A stretch of 64,000 nucleotides of DNA from Peribacillus sp. FSL P2-0133. GTDB taxonomy: Bacteria; Bacillota; Bacilli; Bacillales; DSM-1321. Position 1 is the stretch's first letter, and every line of letters starts with the position of its first letter. Positions 39,701-49,150 of this stretch are shown here, in pieces. Both the position numbers and the translations under genes were made by a program. Under the pieces are notes generated by a model, which was not told the origin of the DNA, ran no database searches, and saw nothing but the letters and a program-made list of their open reading frames with translations. The DNA lies in the NCBI RefSeq assembly GCF_037975445.1, contig NZ_CP150254.1, forward strand, positions 5,330,001 to 5,394,000, given 5' to 3'.

Positions 39701-40537
39701 TTATTTATCCACCGGTACAACTGCACCTTTGTATTCCTTTAGAATAAAATCTTGAATTTCTTTAGAATGTAATACTTCTACTAGCGTTTTGATTTCTTCT
39801 TTATTTTCATCACCTTTGTTAACAGCAATAACGTTAACATATGGTGATTCAGAGTCTTCAATCGCAATTGAATCTTCAAGCGGATTCAATCCAGCGTCAA
39901 TCGCATAATTGGAGTTGATCAGGACGGCATCGCCTTCGCCGCTCTCATATATTTTAGGAAGCAGGGCCGCTTCATAATCAGCATCGAATTTAAGGTTTTT
40001 CTTATTTTCAACGATGTCTTTCGTTGTAGCTGTCGTTTTATCGATGCCTTCTTTTAATGTAATCAGGCCATTTTTTTCTAATAGAGATAACGCACGTCCG
40101 TGGTCAGCAACAGAGCTGCTCATAATAATTGTTGCGCCTTCCGGAAGTTTATCAATGCTTTTATATTTTTGTGAATATAGAGCAATCGGCTCGATATGAA
40201 TTCCGCCAGCATTGACGAAGTCATATCCATTTTCTTTAATTTGCCCTTCCAAATAAGGAATGTGTTGGAAGTAGTTAGCATCCAATTCCTTATCATTCAA
40301 CGCCTTATTCGGTAAAACATAGTCCTGGAATGTTTCGATTTCCAATTCGATTCCTTTTTCTTTAAGAAGCGGCTTAGCTTCCTCAAGGATTTCAGCATGC
40401 GGAACATTGGATGCCCCTACAACTAATTTCTTCGATTCTTTTTCTGTATCACTGCCGCTTTTATCCTTTTCACTTCCACAAGCAGCCAAAGCGATAGATA
40501 ACACTAAAATTAATGCAAATCCTAAAAACTTTTTCAC
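39701..40537 (-). CDS. metQ: Methionine ABC transporter substrate-binding lipoprotein
   Basis: 278 residues. Signal peptide with lipobox ALAAC, lipidated Cys about residue 20, then the NlpA/MetQ domain (VVGASNVPHAEILEEAKPLL, ANYFQHIPYLEGQ). It captures D/L-methionine outside the membrane for MetNI. An ATG at 40546 is in frame but lies immediately after AAAGGAG. GTG at 40537 is spaced 9 bases from that site and is the better start. Confidence 0.93.
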   Translation of the reverse strand: MKKFLGFALILVLSIALAACGSEKDKSGSDTEKESKKLVVGASNVPHAEILEEAKPLLKEKGIELEIETFQDYVLPNKALNDKELDANYFQHIPYLEGQIKENGYDFVNAGGIHIEPIALYSQKYKSIDKLPEGATIIMSSSVADHGRALSLLEKNGLITLKEGIDKTTATTKDIVENKKNLKFDADYEAALLPKIYESGEGDAVLINSNYAIDAGLNPLEDSIAIEDSESPYVNVIAVNKGDENKEEIKTLVEVLHSKEIQDFILKEYKGAVVPVDK

Positions 40538-40552
40538 CCTATTCATCTCCTT

Positions 40553-41221
40553 TTATCTTTTGTCCAATTTAGATGTAATCACATCTCCAATAATTTGAAT
40601 TATGAAGACGATAATTAGAATAACGATCGTCGCTACAAGCGTAACGTCATTTTGATTTCTTTGATAGCCGTCCAAATAGGCTAGATTACCAAGTCCGCCT
40701 GCGCCGATGACCCCGGCCATTGCGGTATATCCAACCAATGCAATCGATGTTACCGTAATTCCGGAAATAAGGGCAGGCATCGACTCTGGAAGAAGGACCT
40801 TCCAAATGATCGTGCTCGTTTTTGCCCCCATAGATTTAGCGGCTTCAATTACACCTTTATCGATTTCACGCAGGCCGATTTCAACCATACGCGCATAGAA
40901 TGGGGCCGCACCGATAATAAGTGCCGGCAATGCAGCGTTCTCTCCGATCATTGAACCGACAAGTGCCTTAGTGAAAGGAATGAGCAGCACGATCAAAATA
41001 AGAAATGGAATGGAACGGAATATATTAACGATAGCACTCATGACCCCGTTGATTACCCGGTTTTCCCACATATTACCCTTCCCTGTCAGGAACAGGATCA
41101 ATCCTAATATTATGCCTATAAAAAAGGTTGCCACTACAGAGACGCTTGTCATGTAGAGCGTTTCTTTCGTTGCTTCAATAATGTCTTCCCAATCAATATT
41201 CGGCAATAATTCTTCAAGCAT
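40553..41221 (-). CDS. metI: Methionine ABC transporter permease
   Basis: 222 residues with five to six membrane spans. The EAA loop (GLREIDKGVIEAAKSMGAKTS near 126-146) contacts the ATPase MetN. Its ATG overlaps the end of metN by 8 bases and metQ starts 15 bases after its stop, so all three are one operon. Confidence 0.95.
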   Translation of the reverse strand: MLEELLPNIDWEDIIEATKETLYMTSVSVVATFFIGIILGLILFLTGKGNMWENRVINGVMSAIVNIFRSIPFLILIVLLIPFTKALVGSMIGENAALPALIIGAAPFYARMVEIGLREIDKGVIEAAKSMGAKTSTIIWKVLLPESMPALISGITVTSIALVGYTAMAGVIGAGGLGNLAYLDGYQRNQNDVTLVATIVILIIVFIIQIIGDVITSKLDKR

Positions 41222-42248
41222 GAGTAATCACCTCCACGCCTACCTGCTGTGCTTTAATGAATTCGATTGCGCGGAGCATTTCATCCTCTGTGCCATCAAG
41301 ATGGATAAACAATGTTCCATATGAACCGCTTCTTGTTTGGGATATCTTACCTTGAACGATATTGACATCCAACTCGAAGTTTCGTACAAGTTTGGTGATC
41401 AACGGGCTTTCTGCATGATCACCTACAAAGGTCAATTGAATCACTTTGCCTGCAGGATAACGTTCGAGCAAATGGTCCATCGTTTCTTTCGTTTCTTCTG
41501 GTTCCGTTACCTGCTGCACGAAACGCTTCGTCATTTGTTCTTTAGGATTCTTGAAAACATCCAGGACAGGACCCTGTTCAACAACTTGCCCGTTTTCCAT
41601 CACGGCGACGCGATGACAGATTTTACGTATTACATGCATTTCATGTGTTATCAAGACGATCGTCAATCCTAGGCGCTGATTGATGTCAACAAGCAATTCG
41701 AGTATGGAGTCGGTAGTCTGCGGATCCAAGGCAGATGTCGCTTCATCACACAGCAGCACTTTAGGGTTATTTGCCAGAGCCCTGGCTATTCCCACCCTTT
41801 GCTTTTGCCCTCCGCTTAATTGTGAAGGATAGGCCTTTTCCCTGCCTTCCAGTCCGACTAACTTGATCAATTCGTTCACACGCTTGGTCCGTTCAGTTTT
41901 AGAAACTCCTGCAATTTCCAATGGGAAAGAAATATTTTCCTGAACGGTCCTTGACCATAATAGATTGAAATGTTGGAAAATCATGCTGATTTCTTGACGG
42001 GCCTTACGGAGCTGAGCCCCTTTAATTTTTGAAATTTCCTTCTCAGCCACCACAACGGATCCCTCTGTAGGAGTTTCCAATCCATTGAGCATTCTGATCA
42101 AAGTACTTTTCCCCGCTCCACTGTATCCGATGATACCGAAAATCTCACCTTTATTTATTTCAACATTCACATTATTTACAGCCTTGATCGTCTCACTGTT
42201 TCCTTTTCCTGTTCGGAACAGCTTACTGACTTTCGTCAATGTAATCAT
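41214..42248 (-). CDS. metN: Methionine ABC transporter ATPase
   Basis: 344 residues. Walker A GYSGAGKST at 41-49, signature LSGGQKQR near 143, Walker B VLLCDEATSALDP near 163. The C-terminal NIL domain (about 265-340), which binds methionine and inhibits transport in homologues, is present. First gene of metNIQ, 104 bases downstream of the riboswitch terminator. Confidence 0.96.
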   Translation of the reverse strand: MITLTKVSKLFRTGKGNSETIKAVNNVNVEINKGEIFGIIGYSGAGKSTLIRMLNGLETPTEGSVVVAEKEISKIKGAQLRKARQEISMIFQHFNLLWSRTVQENISFPLEIAGVSKTERTKRVNELIKLVGLEGREKAYPSQLSGGQKQRVGIARALANNPKVLLCDEATSALDPQTTDSILELLVDINQRLGLTIVLITHEMHVIRKICHRVAVMENGQVVEQGPVLDVFKNPKEQMTKRFVQQVTEPEETKETMDHLLERYPAGKVIQLTFVGDHAESPLITKLVRNFELDVNIVQGKISQTRSGSYGTLFIHLDGTEDEMLRAIEFIKAQQVGVEVITHA

Positions 42249-42352
42249 TAATCCTCACCTCTTTTATCCAATAAAACCTATGAACTTAGTTGATTTCTCT
42301 ACATTATTAGTCTGTTTCTCATATCATGCACATGTTTTCCCCATTAAAACAG

Positions 42353-42514
42353 AAAAAACCTTTCTGCATGAGCAGAAAGGCAGGTGAAGAAACAGGCCTT
42401 TCTCTCATCTTCCAAAGTAATTAAACTTTGTGTGAATTGGCACCTTTCCAAGGAAATCTCCTTGTCGGTTGCCGGGTTTCATCGGGCACATCCCTCCACC
42501 TCTCTTGATAAGAG
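42353..42514 (-). ncRNA. SAM-I (S-box) riboswitch of metNIQ
   Basis: On the minus strand the P1 start CTCTTATCAAGAGAGGTGG (42514-42496) leads to GAGGGA, GATGAAACCCGGCAACC and GGTGCCAATTC, all S-box signatures in order. A terminator CCTTTCTGC/GCAGAAAGG plus T6 (42380-42353) follows. With SAM bound, transcription of metNIQ should stop. Confidence 0.95.
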
Positions 42515-42631
42515 CTAATATATAGAATATTTGTACATCATTAAGTTCTTTAGTATGGAGAAATTTTATCATAGATAAAAAAGGAGCGCAATGTATATTA
42601 TTTCTAGTTCAAGAATGAACAGGAACTTTGG

Positions 42632-43942
42632 TTAAAGCGTTTTGGAAGTCAAGGAAACGATATTCGTCGCATTTTCAATTGCCTGCTCCAAATCTTCTAT
42701 TAAGTCGTCTACATTTTCAATCCCGATGGATAAACGGACTTGATCGGCGCGCACACCCGCTTTCGCAAGACCCGCCTCATTCAATTGTTGATGGGTCGTA
42801 CTGGCTGGGTGGATGATCAAGCTCTTCGCATCCCCTACATTCGCCACATGGGACCATAATTCCACCGAATTGATAAGTTTTGCCCCAGCTTCGCGATTAC
42901 CTTGTATTCCAAACGTCACGACAGATCCGGCTCCCTTAGGTAAATATTTATCTGCAAGGGCTTTATCGGGATGATCCTCATCACCAGGATGCGAAACCCA
43001 AGTCACGGCAGGATGGTTTTTTAAATATTTAATGACAGACTTGGTGTTTGATAGATGCTCTTTCATCCTTACATGCAGCGTTTCAAGTCCAAGCGTAAAC
43101 TGGAATGCACTTTGGGCACTTAGCGCAGGGCCTAAGTCTCGAAGTAACTGAACTCGGGCTTTCGTTATGAATGCGGCAGGTCCTACTGCCTCGGCGTATA
43201 CAAGACCGTCGTAGCTTGGGTCAGGCTCCGTGAAGCCAGGGTAGTTTGGCGAGTTCCAATCGAACTTCCCTCCATCCACGATGACACCGCCTAGTGTCGT
43301 TCCATTTCCCAGAAGCCATTTTGTAGCGGAATGGATGACGATGTCCGCGCCAAAATCAATTGGTCTGCAAAGATACGGTGTCGCAAAGGTATTATCAATG
43401 ATTAAAGGTATGCCGGCTTCATGGGCGATTTTCGCTACCGCTTCAATGTCAAGCACCCTCAAACTTGGATTACCGATCGTTTCGGCAAAAATGGCTTTAG
43501 TTCTTGGCGTAATCGCCCTTTTGAAATTTTCAGGGTCATCGGGAGAAACGAACTTCACTTTGATCCCATACTTGGGAAGAGTATTTTCAAAAAGGTTATA
43601 CGTACCGCCATATAATGTAGAGGCTGAAACAATCTCGTCACCTGCAGCGGCAATGTTCAGGATTGAAAGTGAGATGGCAGCCATTCCGCTTGCTGTTGCC
43701 AACCCGCCGATACCGCCTTCCAATAAGGCCATTCTTTCCTCAAAAACGCTGACCGTGGGATTATGAAGCCGTGTATATATATAGCCATTCTCCTTTAGGC
43801 CAAATAAATTCGCTGCATGGTCGGTGTCTTTGAACAAGTATGCATTGCTTTGGTAAATAGGAACTGCACGTGCACCTGTTTCATCAGCTTGCAGACCGCC
43901 ATGAACACTCAATGTTTCGAAACGCAACTTTTTCCCTGACAT
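42632..43942 (-). CDS. metY: O-acetylhomoserine sulfhydrylase
   Basis: 436-residue PLP enzyme of the Cys/Met metabolism family. The PLP lysine is K208 in HSATKW, and length and inserts fit O-acetyl-L-homoserine sulfhydrylases rather than the shorter cystathionine enzymes (about 380). It makes homocysteine from O-acetylhomoserine and sulfide. The SAM riboswitch upstream supports a methionine role. Single gene downstream of which metNIQ starts its own unit. Confidence 0.92.
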   Translation of the reverse strand: MSGKKLRFETLSVHGGLQADETGARAVPIYQSNAYLFKDTDHAANLFGLKENGYIYTRLHNPTVSVFEERMALLEGGIGGLATASGMAAISLSILNIAAAGDEIVSASTLYGGTYNLFENTLPKYGIKVKFVSPDDPENFKRAITPRTKAIFAETIGNPSLRVLDIEAVAKIAHEAGIPLIIDNTFATPYLCRPIDFGADIVIHSATKWLLGNGTTLGGVIVDGGKFDWNSPNYPGFTEPDPSYDGLVYAEAVGPAAFITKARVQLLRDLGPALSAQSAFQFTLGLETLHVRMKEHLSNTKSVIKYLKNHPAVTWVSHPGDEDHPDKALADKYLPKGAGSVVTFGIQGNREAGAKLINSVELWSHVANVGDAKSLIIHPASTTHQQLNEAGLAKAGVRADQVRLSIGIENVDDLIEDLEQAIENATNIVSLTSKTL

Positions 43943-44003
43943 ATGATTTCACCTTTTTCTATGGATTTAGTTGGAATTATATGATATCTGGCCTTTTATA
44001 AAC

Positions 44004-44150
44004 AAAAAAACCACTTCAACAAGAAGAGGTCTCAAGAACACACCTCATCTACCAGAGCCAACACTCTGCTGGAATTAGCACCGTATATAAAATTTATACC
44101 GGTTGCCGGGCTTCGTCGGGCCAGTCCCTCCGCCACTCTTGATAAGAACT
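44004..44150 (-). ncRNA. SAM-I (S-box) riboswitch of metY
   Basis: Minus strand: AGTTCTTATCAAGAGTGGCG (from 44150), GAGGGACTGGCCC, GACGAAGCCCGGCAACC, GGTGCTAATTCCAGCAGA. A terminator stem CCTCTTC/GAAGTGG followed by T7 is at 44029-44004. An alternative pairing of GAGGTGT with GACCTC fits an antiterminator. Confidence 0.93.
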
Positions 44151-44263
44151 ATTAAATTCTGCCATTACTTAATTCAAAATATAGCATTTTAGAATAAATC
44201 AGTCAATAAATTATTAGAATATTCTTTATTTAATTCCGATCTCGCATTCGAATGTCCGCAACA

Positions 44264-44295
44264 AAGAAACCAACCACGGTTCTGATTGGTTTCTT
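44264..44295 (-). terminator. Terminator after yusE
   Basis: AAGAAACCAA and TTGGTTTCTT form a 10-bp stem overlapping the stop codon of yusE. The T tract on the minus strand is short. Confidence 0.55.
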
Positions 44296-44605
44296 AGCTG
44301 ATTTCCTTAAGCAATCCGTACAAATAAGGAACGGATTGAAAGGCATATATTTTTTTGTGCAGCTTTCCTTTTTTGAAAAGCAATAAACAAGGCACACTTT
44401 CGATTTCATATGATTCGGCAATTGCATGGACATAGTTCATATTCATTTTGCCTGCCTTCAATTCCGGAAACAGCTCCAAGGATATCGTCAGCATCTTGGA
44501 TGCAACCTGACAAGTGCCGCATAAAGGCGTATATAAATATAAGCAAAAGGTTTCCCCATTTTCAACAGCAAGCTTACACTCTTCTTCTTTCCATTCCTGC
44601 ATCAA
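44294..44605 (-). CDS. yusE: YusE, thioredoxin-like protein
   Basis: 103 residues with a thioredoxin fold and CGTC active site (C29, C32), and the cis-Pro region ESVPCLLLF near 71-79. TTG at 44605 follows directly on the yusF stop with AAAGGGTG 9 bases upstream; ATG one codon later is equally possible. Likely a cytosolic thiol-disulfide protein, partner unknown. Co-transcribed with yusF. Confidence 0.82.
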   Translation of the reverse strand: MMQEWKEEECKLAVENGETFCLYLYTPLCGTCQVASKMLTISLELFPELKAGKMNMNYVHAIAESYEIESVPCLLLFKKGKLHKKIYAFQSVPYLYGLLKEIS

Positions 44606-44971
44606 TTAGTCGTTCACCCTTTGACTTAAAAATTTCATTTTCACATTCATATTGGCAGATAGTAGCACAGTTGCGATATGATGTTCGGGTGAGCTTTCCA
44701 CTTCTTTGTACATTTTATTAATATACAGGTGGTTCGCTTCCGGCATTTCCCTTCGGAACTGCTTCCGCAGCTTTTCTCCTGATTCATCTGCGTCAAAAAG
44801 GAGATAAACATCACGATCCATCAATTCATCCACTAATTCATCCAGCTTAGTTAATGATATGGTCCCATTCGTACATCTTATTTCCACATCTTCATTTAAA
44901 ACGGAGGCAACTTTTCTTCTATCGGAACTGCCTTCTACAATGATCACTTTATCGAATTCGCCCCACTCCAT
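44606..44971 (-). CDS. yusF: YusF, small Toprim-domain protein
   Basis: 121 residues consisting of one Toprim domain: VIIVEGSSDRRKV (Glu motif, near 9-21) and YLLFDADESGEKLRKQF (DxD motif, near 54-70). Related to the small primase-like and RNase M5-like Toprim proteins. Function unknown. GGAG 7 bases before ATG 44971 is better than the ATG six codons earlier. No gap to yusE. Confidence 0.8.
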   Translation of the reverse strand: MEWGEFDKVIIVEGSSDRRKVASVLNEDVEIRCTNGTISLTKLDELVDELMDRDVYLLFDADESGEKLRKQFRREMPEANHLYINKMYKEVESSPEHHIATVLLSANMNVKMKFLSQRVND

Positions 44972-45063
44972 GTCATCACTCCATCTCACGAATTATGTGC
45001 GCAACTGCCACTGTACAAAATGAAAAAGAGAGCAGGCCTTTTCAGTCCCCCCTCTCCTTCTAT

Positions 45064-45447
45064 TTAACCGTTGATTAAACTCTCATACTCTTCAGCGCTC
45101 ATCAAGTTTTCAATATCACTGCTATTAGATGGTTCAAGCACGACCATCCATGCCTTTTCATAAGGAGACTCATTTACATATTCAGGGTTGTCACTTAAAT
45201 CTTCGTTTACTTCAACAACCTTGCCACTGATAGGTGCATAAAGCTCAGAAACGGTCTTAACGGATTCAACACTTCCAAATGGTTCGTTCGCTTTCAATTC
45301 ATCGCCGATTTCCGGAAGCTCAACGAATACGATGTCCCCAAGCTCGGACTGTGCGAAAGCTGTAATCCCAATGCGCACTGTTCCATCTTCCGTTTTGACC
45401 CATTCATGTTCTTTAGTGTAACGAAGTTCTTTTGGTGTTGTTGTCAT
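45064..45447 (-). CDS. gcvH: Glycine cleavage system H protein
   Basis: 127 residues. The lipoylated lysine is K64 in [13 protein letters not shown]. Shuttles the aminomethyl group between P and T proteins, and in Bacillus also serves as the entry point for lipoate made by LipA. GGAGG precedes the ATG. The P and T genes are not in this window, as in B. subtilis where gcvH is separate. Confidence 0.95.
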   Translation of the reverse strand: MTTTPKELRYTKEHEWVKTEDGTVRIGITAFAQSELGDIVFVELPEIGDELKANEPFGSVESVKTVSELYAPISGKVVEVNEDLSDNPEYVNESPYEKAWMVVLEPSNSSDIENLMSAEEYESLING

Positions 45448-45542
45448 TATTAACCCTCCATATGTACATCTTATTTTATCTATTACATTATAAGGTAGAT
45501 TGTTCGTTTAAGTAAGGAATTAACCAAATATTTTGTGAAATT

Positions 45543-45899
45543 TCAGTTCCAAACCTGTTCGAATTGCTCTTCTTTGAAACCTACCGTCACTTTGTTGCCA
45601 TCTGTAACAATCGGCCTTTTCAGAAGCATGCCATCCGTGGACAATATATCAAGCATTTCTGCTTCAGAAGCTTCTTTCAGCTTATCCTTTAAGCCCAGCT
45701 CCCGATATTTTTGACCGCTAGTATTGAAAAACTTCTTCAATTCCAAATTGCTGATTTTATATAGTTGTTCAATTTCTGTTCGCGAAGGCGGATTTTCCGC
45801 TATATGGATCGCTTCATATTGCAGTTCATGATTATCCAGCCACTTCTTCGCGTTACGGCATGTGCCGCATTTTGGGTACCAATATAATGTTAAGCCCAT
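45543..45899 (-). CDS. yusI: YusI, ArsC/Spx-family protein
   Basis: 118 residues, family length. CGTC (C11, C14) sits at the end of the first strand in WYPKCGTCRNAKKW, and the RPIVTDG segment near 91 carries the family Arg. Looks like arsenate reductase but is not in an ars operon; a thiol reductase or regulatory role is equally possible. AGGTGG favours the second of two adjacent ATGs. Confidence 0.83.
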   Translation of the reverse strand: MGLTLYWYPKCGTCRNAKKWLDNHELQYEAIHIAENPPSRTEIEQLYKISNLELKKFFNTSGQKYRELGLKDKLKEASEAEMLDILSTDGMLLKRPIVTDGNKVTVGFKEEQFEQVWN

Positions 45900-45992
45900 C
45901 ATTTCACCACCTATCAATAGAATACCCGTTTTCAGCAAGCAATACAACGAAATATCTTTTGAATTTCCAATGCGATTTCATCAAAGTAAATA

Positions 45993-46023
45993 AAAGGGAA
46001 TGCCTTAACAGGCATTCCCTTTA
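45993..46023 (-). terminator. fadNAE terminator
   Basis: AAGGGAATGCC and GGCATTCCCTT with a six-base loop, T4-ATTT on the minus strand. It lies 19 bases beyond the fadE stop. Confidence 0.85.
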
Positions 46024-46041
46024 CAGATTCTGATTCATTGC

Positions 46042-47829
46042 TTACAGAGCATATTTTTCCGCTTCGATTACCTTGACGGAAGCTTCACGTTTTTTCGCAA
46101 TGACATTGATCGGATTGTGTCTTGTCAGCTTGCGGAGCGACGAAAGCATGATGCGAAGAGTATCGCCTGTTTCCACAGCAATTAACGTTTCTTTTGCATG
46201 CTGTTCTATTTCATTGAAAGCTTCCTGAACGAAGATTTCAGTGTAAAGCACTTTTTGTTTGTTCTTCTCCAGGCCTGTAGATGCAATGGCTTTCTCCGTA
46301 CGCAATACCACGGATTCAGCTGCATAGGCAAGGGATGCGATATCAGCAATGTTAGAGAGGATTTCTTGTTCTTGATCAAGAGTTTTGCCGTATTTTTGTG
46401 CCGCTAGGCCAGCTGCCAAAATACCGATTTTCTTAGCGTTCCTAACAAGCATTTTTTCTTGTGCCAGTGGCTCATCGCCAGGTTCTTCCGGCATCATCAT
46501 CATTAATTCCTCTTGCAGGCCTTGAGCTTTTTGAAGAAGCGGCAATTCCCCTTTAAGTGCTTTCTTCAGGAAAGTTCCCGGGACAAGCAATCGGTTGATT
46601 TCATTTGTACCTTCAAAGATCCGGTTAATACGTGAATCGCGATATGCTTTTTCAATTTCATACTCCTGCATGAAACCATAGCCGCCATGAAGCTGTACAC
46701 CTTCGTCCGTAACATAATCCAATACTTCGGAAGCGAAGAATTTATTCAATGAACACTCAATGGCATATTCAGCAACTGCAGCCGCCATTGATTTTCCATC
46801 TTTCACTTGCTCATCCGTCAATTTGCTTTGTCTTTGATCATAAAGGCCAACGGTGCGATATACAGAGCTTTCTGCTGCATAAATTTTAGCTGCCATTGTT
46901 GCAAGTTTTTCTTTCGTCAAGTTAAAATCGGAAATTTTCGTTTTGAACTGTTGACGTTGATTCGTATAAGCAGCTGTAATTTCAAGGGCACGTTTAGATC
47001 CGCCGACCGCACCGACGCCTAATTTATAGCGGCCGATATTCAGGATATTGAAAGCGATGACATGCCCTTTTCCGGCTACACCCAAAAGGTTTTCGACTGG
47101 TACATGTACGTCTTCAAGTATTAATGTACGTGTGGATGAGCTTTTGATCCCCATTTTCTTCTCTTCAGCACCAGTTGATACGCCTTTATAATCACGCTCA
47201 ACAATGAAAGCGGAGAATTGTTCGCCATCGATTTTGGCGTATACGCAGAAGACATCTGCAAAACCTGCATTTGTAATCCATTGTTTTTCACCATTTAAAA
47301 TATAGTGTGTTCCTTCTGGATTCAATTTCGCCGTCGTTTTTGCTCCCAAGGCATCTGAACCTGAGCTTGGTTCCGTTAAGGCATACGCAGCAATCTTCTC
47401 ACCCGTTGCCAGTAAAGGGAGGTATTTTTTCTTTTGTTCTTCATTCCCGAATAATACGATCGGCAATGACCCGATACCTACATGTGCACCATGTGTAATT
47501 CCGAACCCGCCTGCAAGCGCCATTTTTTCCGTAATCAATGCCGAACTGATTTTATCAAGACCCAATCCGCTGTATTCCTCGGGAACATCAGCACCAAGTA
47601 AACCGATTTCTCCTGCATGCTTCAGTAATTTAACGGAACGGTCAAATTCATGGTTTTCTAAATGTTCAACCTGCGGCAGAATTTCATTCACTACGAAATC
47701 CTCGGCAGTTTTGGCGATCATTTTATGCTCATCAGAATAATCTTCCGGTGTAAACACTTGATCATACGTAATATCTTCCACTAAAAAGGCTCCGCCTTTA
47801 ATGAGGCTACCTGTAGTTTGATTTGACAT
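46042..47829 (-). CDS. fadE: Acyl-CoA dehydrogenase FadE
   Basis: 595 residues, longer than standard dehydrogenases (about 380) because of a C-terminal extension (about 430-595) like human VLCAD and B. subtilis FadE. FAD/substrate motifs ALTEPSSGSDALGAKTTA near 151-168 and QLHGGYGFMQEYEIEKAYRD near 372-392 are clear. It introduces the first double bond in beta-oxidation. AGGAGG precedes the ATG. Last gene of fadNAE. Confidence 0.94.
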   Translation of the reverse strand: MSNQTTGSLIKGGAFLVEDITYDQVFTPEDYSDEHKMIAKTAEDFVVNEILPQVEHLENHEFDRSVKLLKHAGEIGLLGADVPEEYSGLGLDKISSALITEKMALAGGFGITHGAHVGIGSLPIVLFGNEEQKKKYLPLLATGEKIAAYALTEPSSGSDALGAKTTAKLNPEGTHYILNGEKQWITNAGFADVFCVYAKIDGEQFSAFIVERDYKGVSTGAEEKKMGIKSSSTRTLILEDVHVPVENLLGVAGKGHVIAFNILNIGRYKLGVGAVGGSKRALEITAAYTNQRQQFKTKISDFNLTKEKLATMAAKIYAAESSVYRTVGLYDQRQSKLTDEQVKDGKSMAAAVAEYAIECSLNKFFASEVLDYVTDEGVQLHGGYGFMQEYEIEKAYRDSRINRIFEGTNEINRLLVPGTFLKKALKGELPLLQKAQGLQEELMMMMPEEPGDEPLAQEKMLVRNAKKIGILAAGLAAQKYGKTLDQEQEILSNIADIASLAYAAESVVLRTEKAIASTGLEKNKQKVLYTEIFVQEAFNEIEQHAKETLIAVETGDTLRIMLSSLRKLTRHNPINVIAKKREASVKVIEAEKYAL

Positions 47830-47898
47830 GTCATTTCCTCCTAAGTATTTAAGATGGTAAGCCCGCCGGAAGCATGACAGCTTCCGGGAGGCGTGGGA

Positions 47899-49077
47899 TT
47901 ACGCCAATAATTCAAATACTCCAGCAGCACCCATTCCGCCGCCGATGCACATTGTCACGACTCCGAACTGTTGGTTTCTGCGCTTCATTTCATGAAGCAG
48001 GCTTAATGTCAATTTTGCTCCCGAACATCCCAGTGGATGGCCTAAGGCGATGGCTCCGCCATTTACATTGACAATCTCTTCATTCAATCCGAGCTCACGG
48101 ATAATTTGAATGGATTGGGAAGCAAAGGCTTCATTCAATTCAAATAAACCAATATCCGATAACTCAAGACCCGCTAGCTTCAAAGCTTTAGGAATGGCTG
48201 CAATTGGTCCGATGCCCATAATTTCAGGCGGTACTCCTGCTACAGCAAAGGAACGGAACTTACCCATCGGTTTCATCCCAAATGAAGAGGCCTTTTCCCT
48301 ATCCATGACCATGACCGCGGCTGCACCATCACTCGTTTGTGATGAATTCCCAGCTGTTACGGATCCTGTAACAGAGAATGCAGGTCTTAGTTTTTTTAGC
48401 ACTTCAGCGGTCGTGCCTGGACGAACACCCTCATCCTGTGTAAAAGTAAATGATTTTTCATTTAATTTAAGATCTGGTCCCACTGAACGGAGGGTCACTT
48501 CAACCGGTACGATCTCATCGGAAAACTTTCCTTCTGCAATGGCCTTAGCCGCCTTTTGATGACTTCTAACAGAAAATGCATCTTGATCTTCACGGGAAAT
48601 GCCGTATTTTTTTGCAACGGCTTCAGCAGTGTGACCCATGCCCATATAATATTCCGGTGCCGTTTCCGCAAGTCTCGCGTTCGGACGTGTTACATGGCCC
48701 ATCATTGGCAAAAGGCTCATGGATTCCGCTCCGCCTGCAATGACTGTATCACTTTGGCCGAGCATGATTCTTTCCGCTCCATAAGCGATACTTTGCAGCC
48801 CGCTTGAACAGTAACGATTAATCGTTATGGCCGGTACTGTATAAGGCAATCCTGCCAATGCTCCAATGTTACGCGCCATGTTCAATCCTTGCTCCGCTTC
48901 AGGCATTGCACAACCGATAATCAGGTCATCTATGGTGCCTTCATATTTACCTGCCCGCTTTAACGTTTCCTTTACAACAAGAGCCCCTAAATCATCAGGA
49001 CGTACACTAGCAAGAGAACCTTTTTTCGATCTTCCTACCGGAGTCCTTGCTCCAGCTACTATTACCGCTTCTTTCAT
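47899..49077 (-). CDS. fadA: Acetyl-CoA acyltransferase (3-ketoacyl-CoA thiolase)
   Basis: 392 residues. Nucleophile C90 in NRYCSSG, then [15 protein letters not shown] with the catalytic His near 348 and the second Cys in TMCIGGGMG near 378. Performs the last, thiolytic step of beta-oxidation. AAGGGGG upstream of the ATG. It lies 73 bases after fadN. Confidence 0.95.
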   Translation of the reverse strand: MKEAVIVAGARTPVGRSKKGSLASVRPDDLGALVVKETLKRAGKYEGTIDDLIIGCAMPEAEQGLNMARNIGALAGLPYTVPAITINRYCSSGLQSIAYGAERIMLGQSDTVIAGGAESMSLLPMMGHVTRPNARLAETAPEYYMGMGHTAEAVAKKYGISREDQDAFSVRSHQKAAKAIAEGKFSDEIVPVEVTLRSVGPDLKLNEKSFTFTQDEGVRPGTTAEVLKKLRPAFSVTGSVTAGNSSQTSDGAAAVMVMDREKASSFGMKPMGKFRSFAVAGVPPEIMGIGPIAAIPKALKLAGLELSDIGLFELNEAFASQSIQIIRELGLNEEIVNVNGGAIALGHPLGCSGAKLTLSLLHEMKRRNQQFGVVTMCIGGGMGAAGVFELLA

Positions 49078-49150
49078 GAGGATCCCCCTTACTCATTTTT
49101 AAGCTATCGATCTATTAATCTTCGTTTTTTGCCATATCTTCATCTATTCA

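Noticed and set aside
43281-43766. 161-codon plus-strand frame inside metY
   Set aside because: Shadow of metY, whose catalytic motifs are intact across this stretch.
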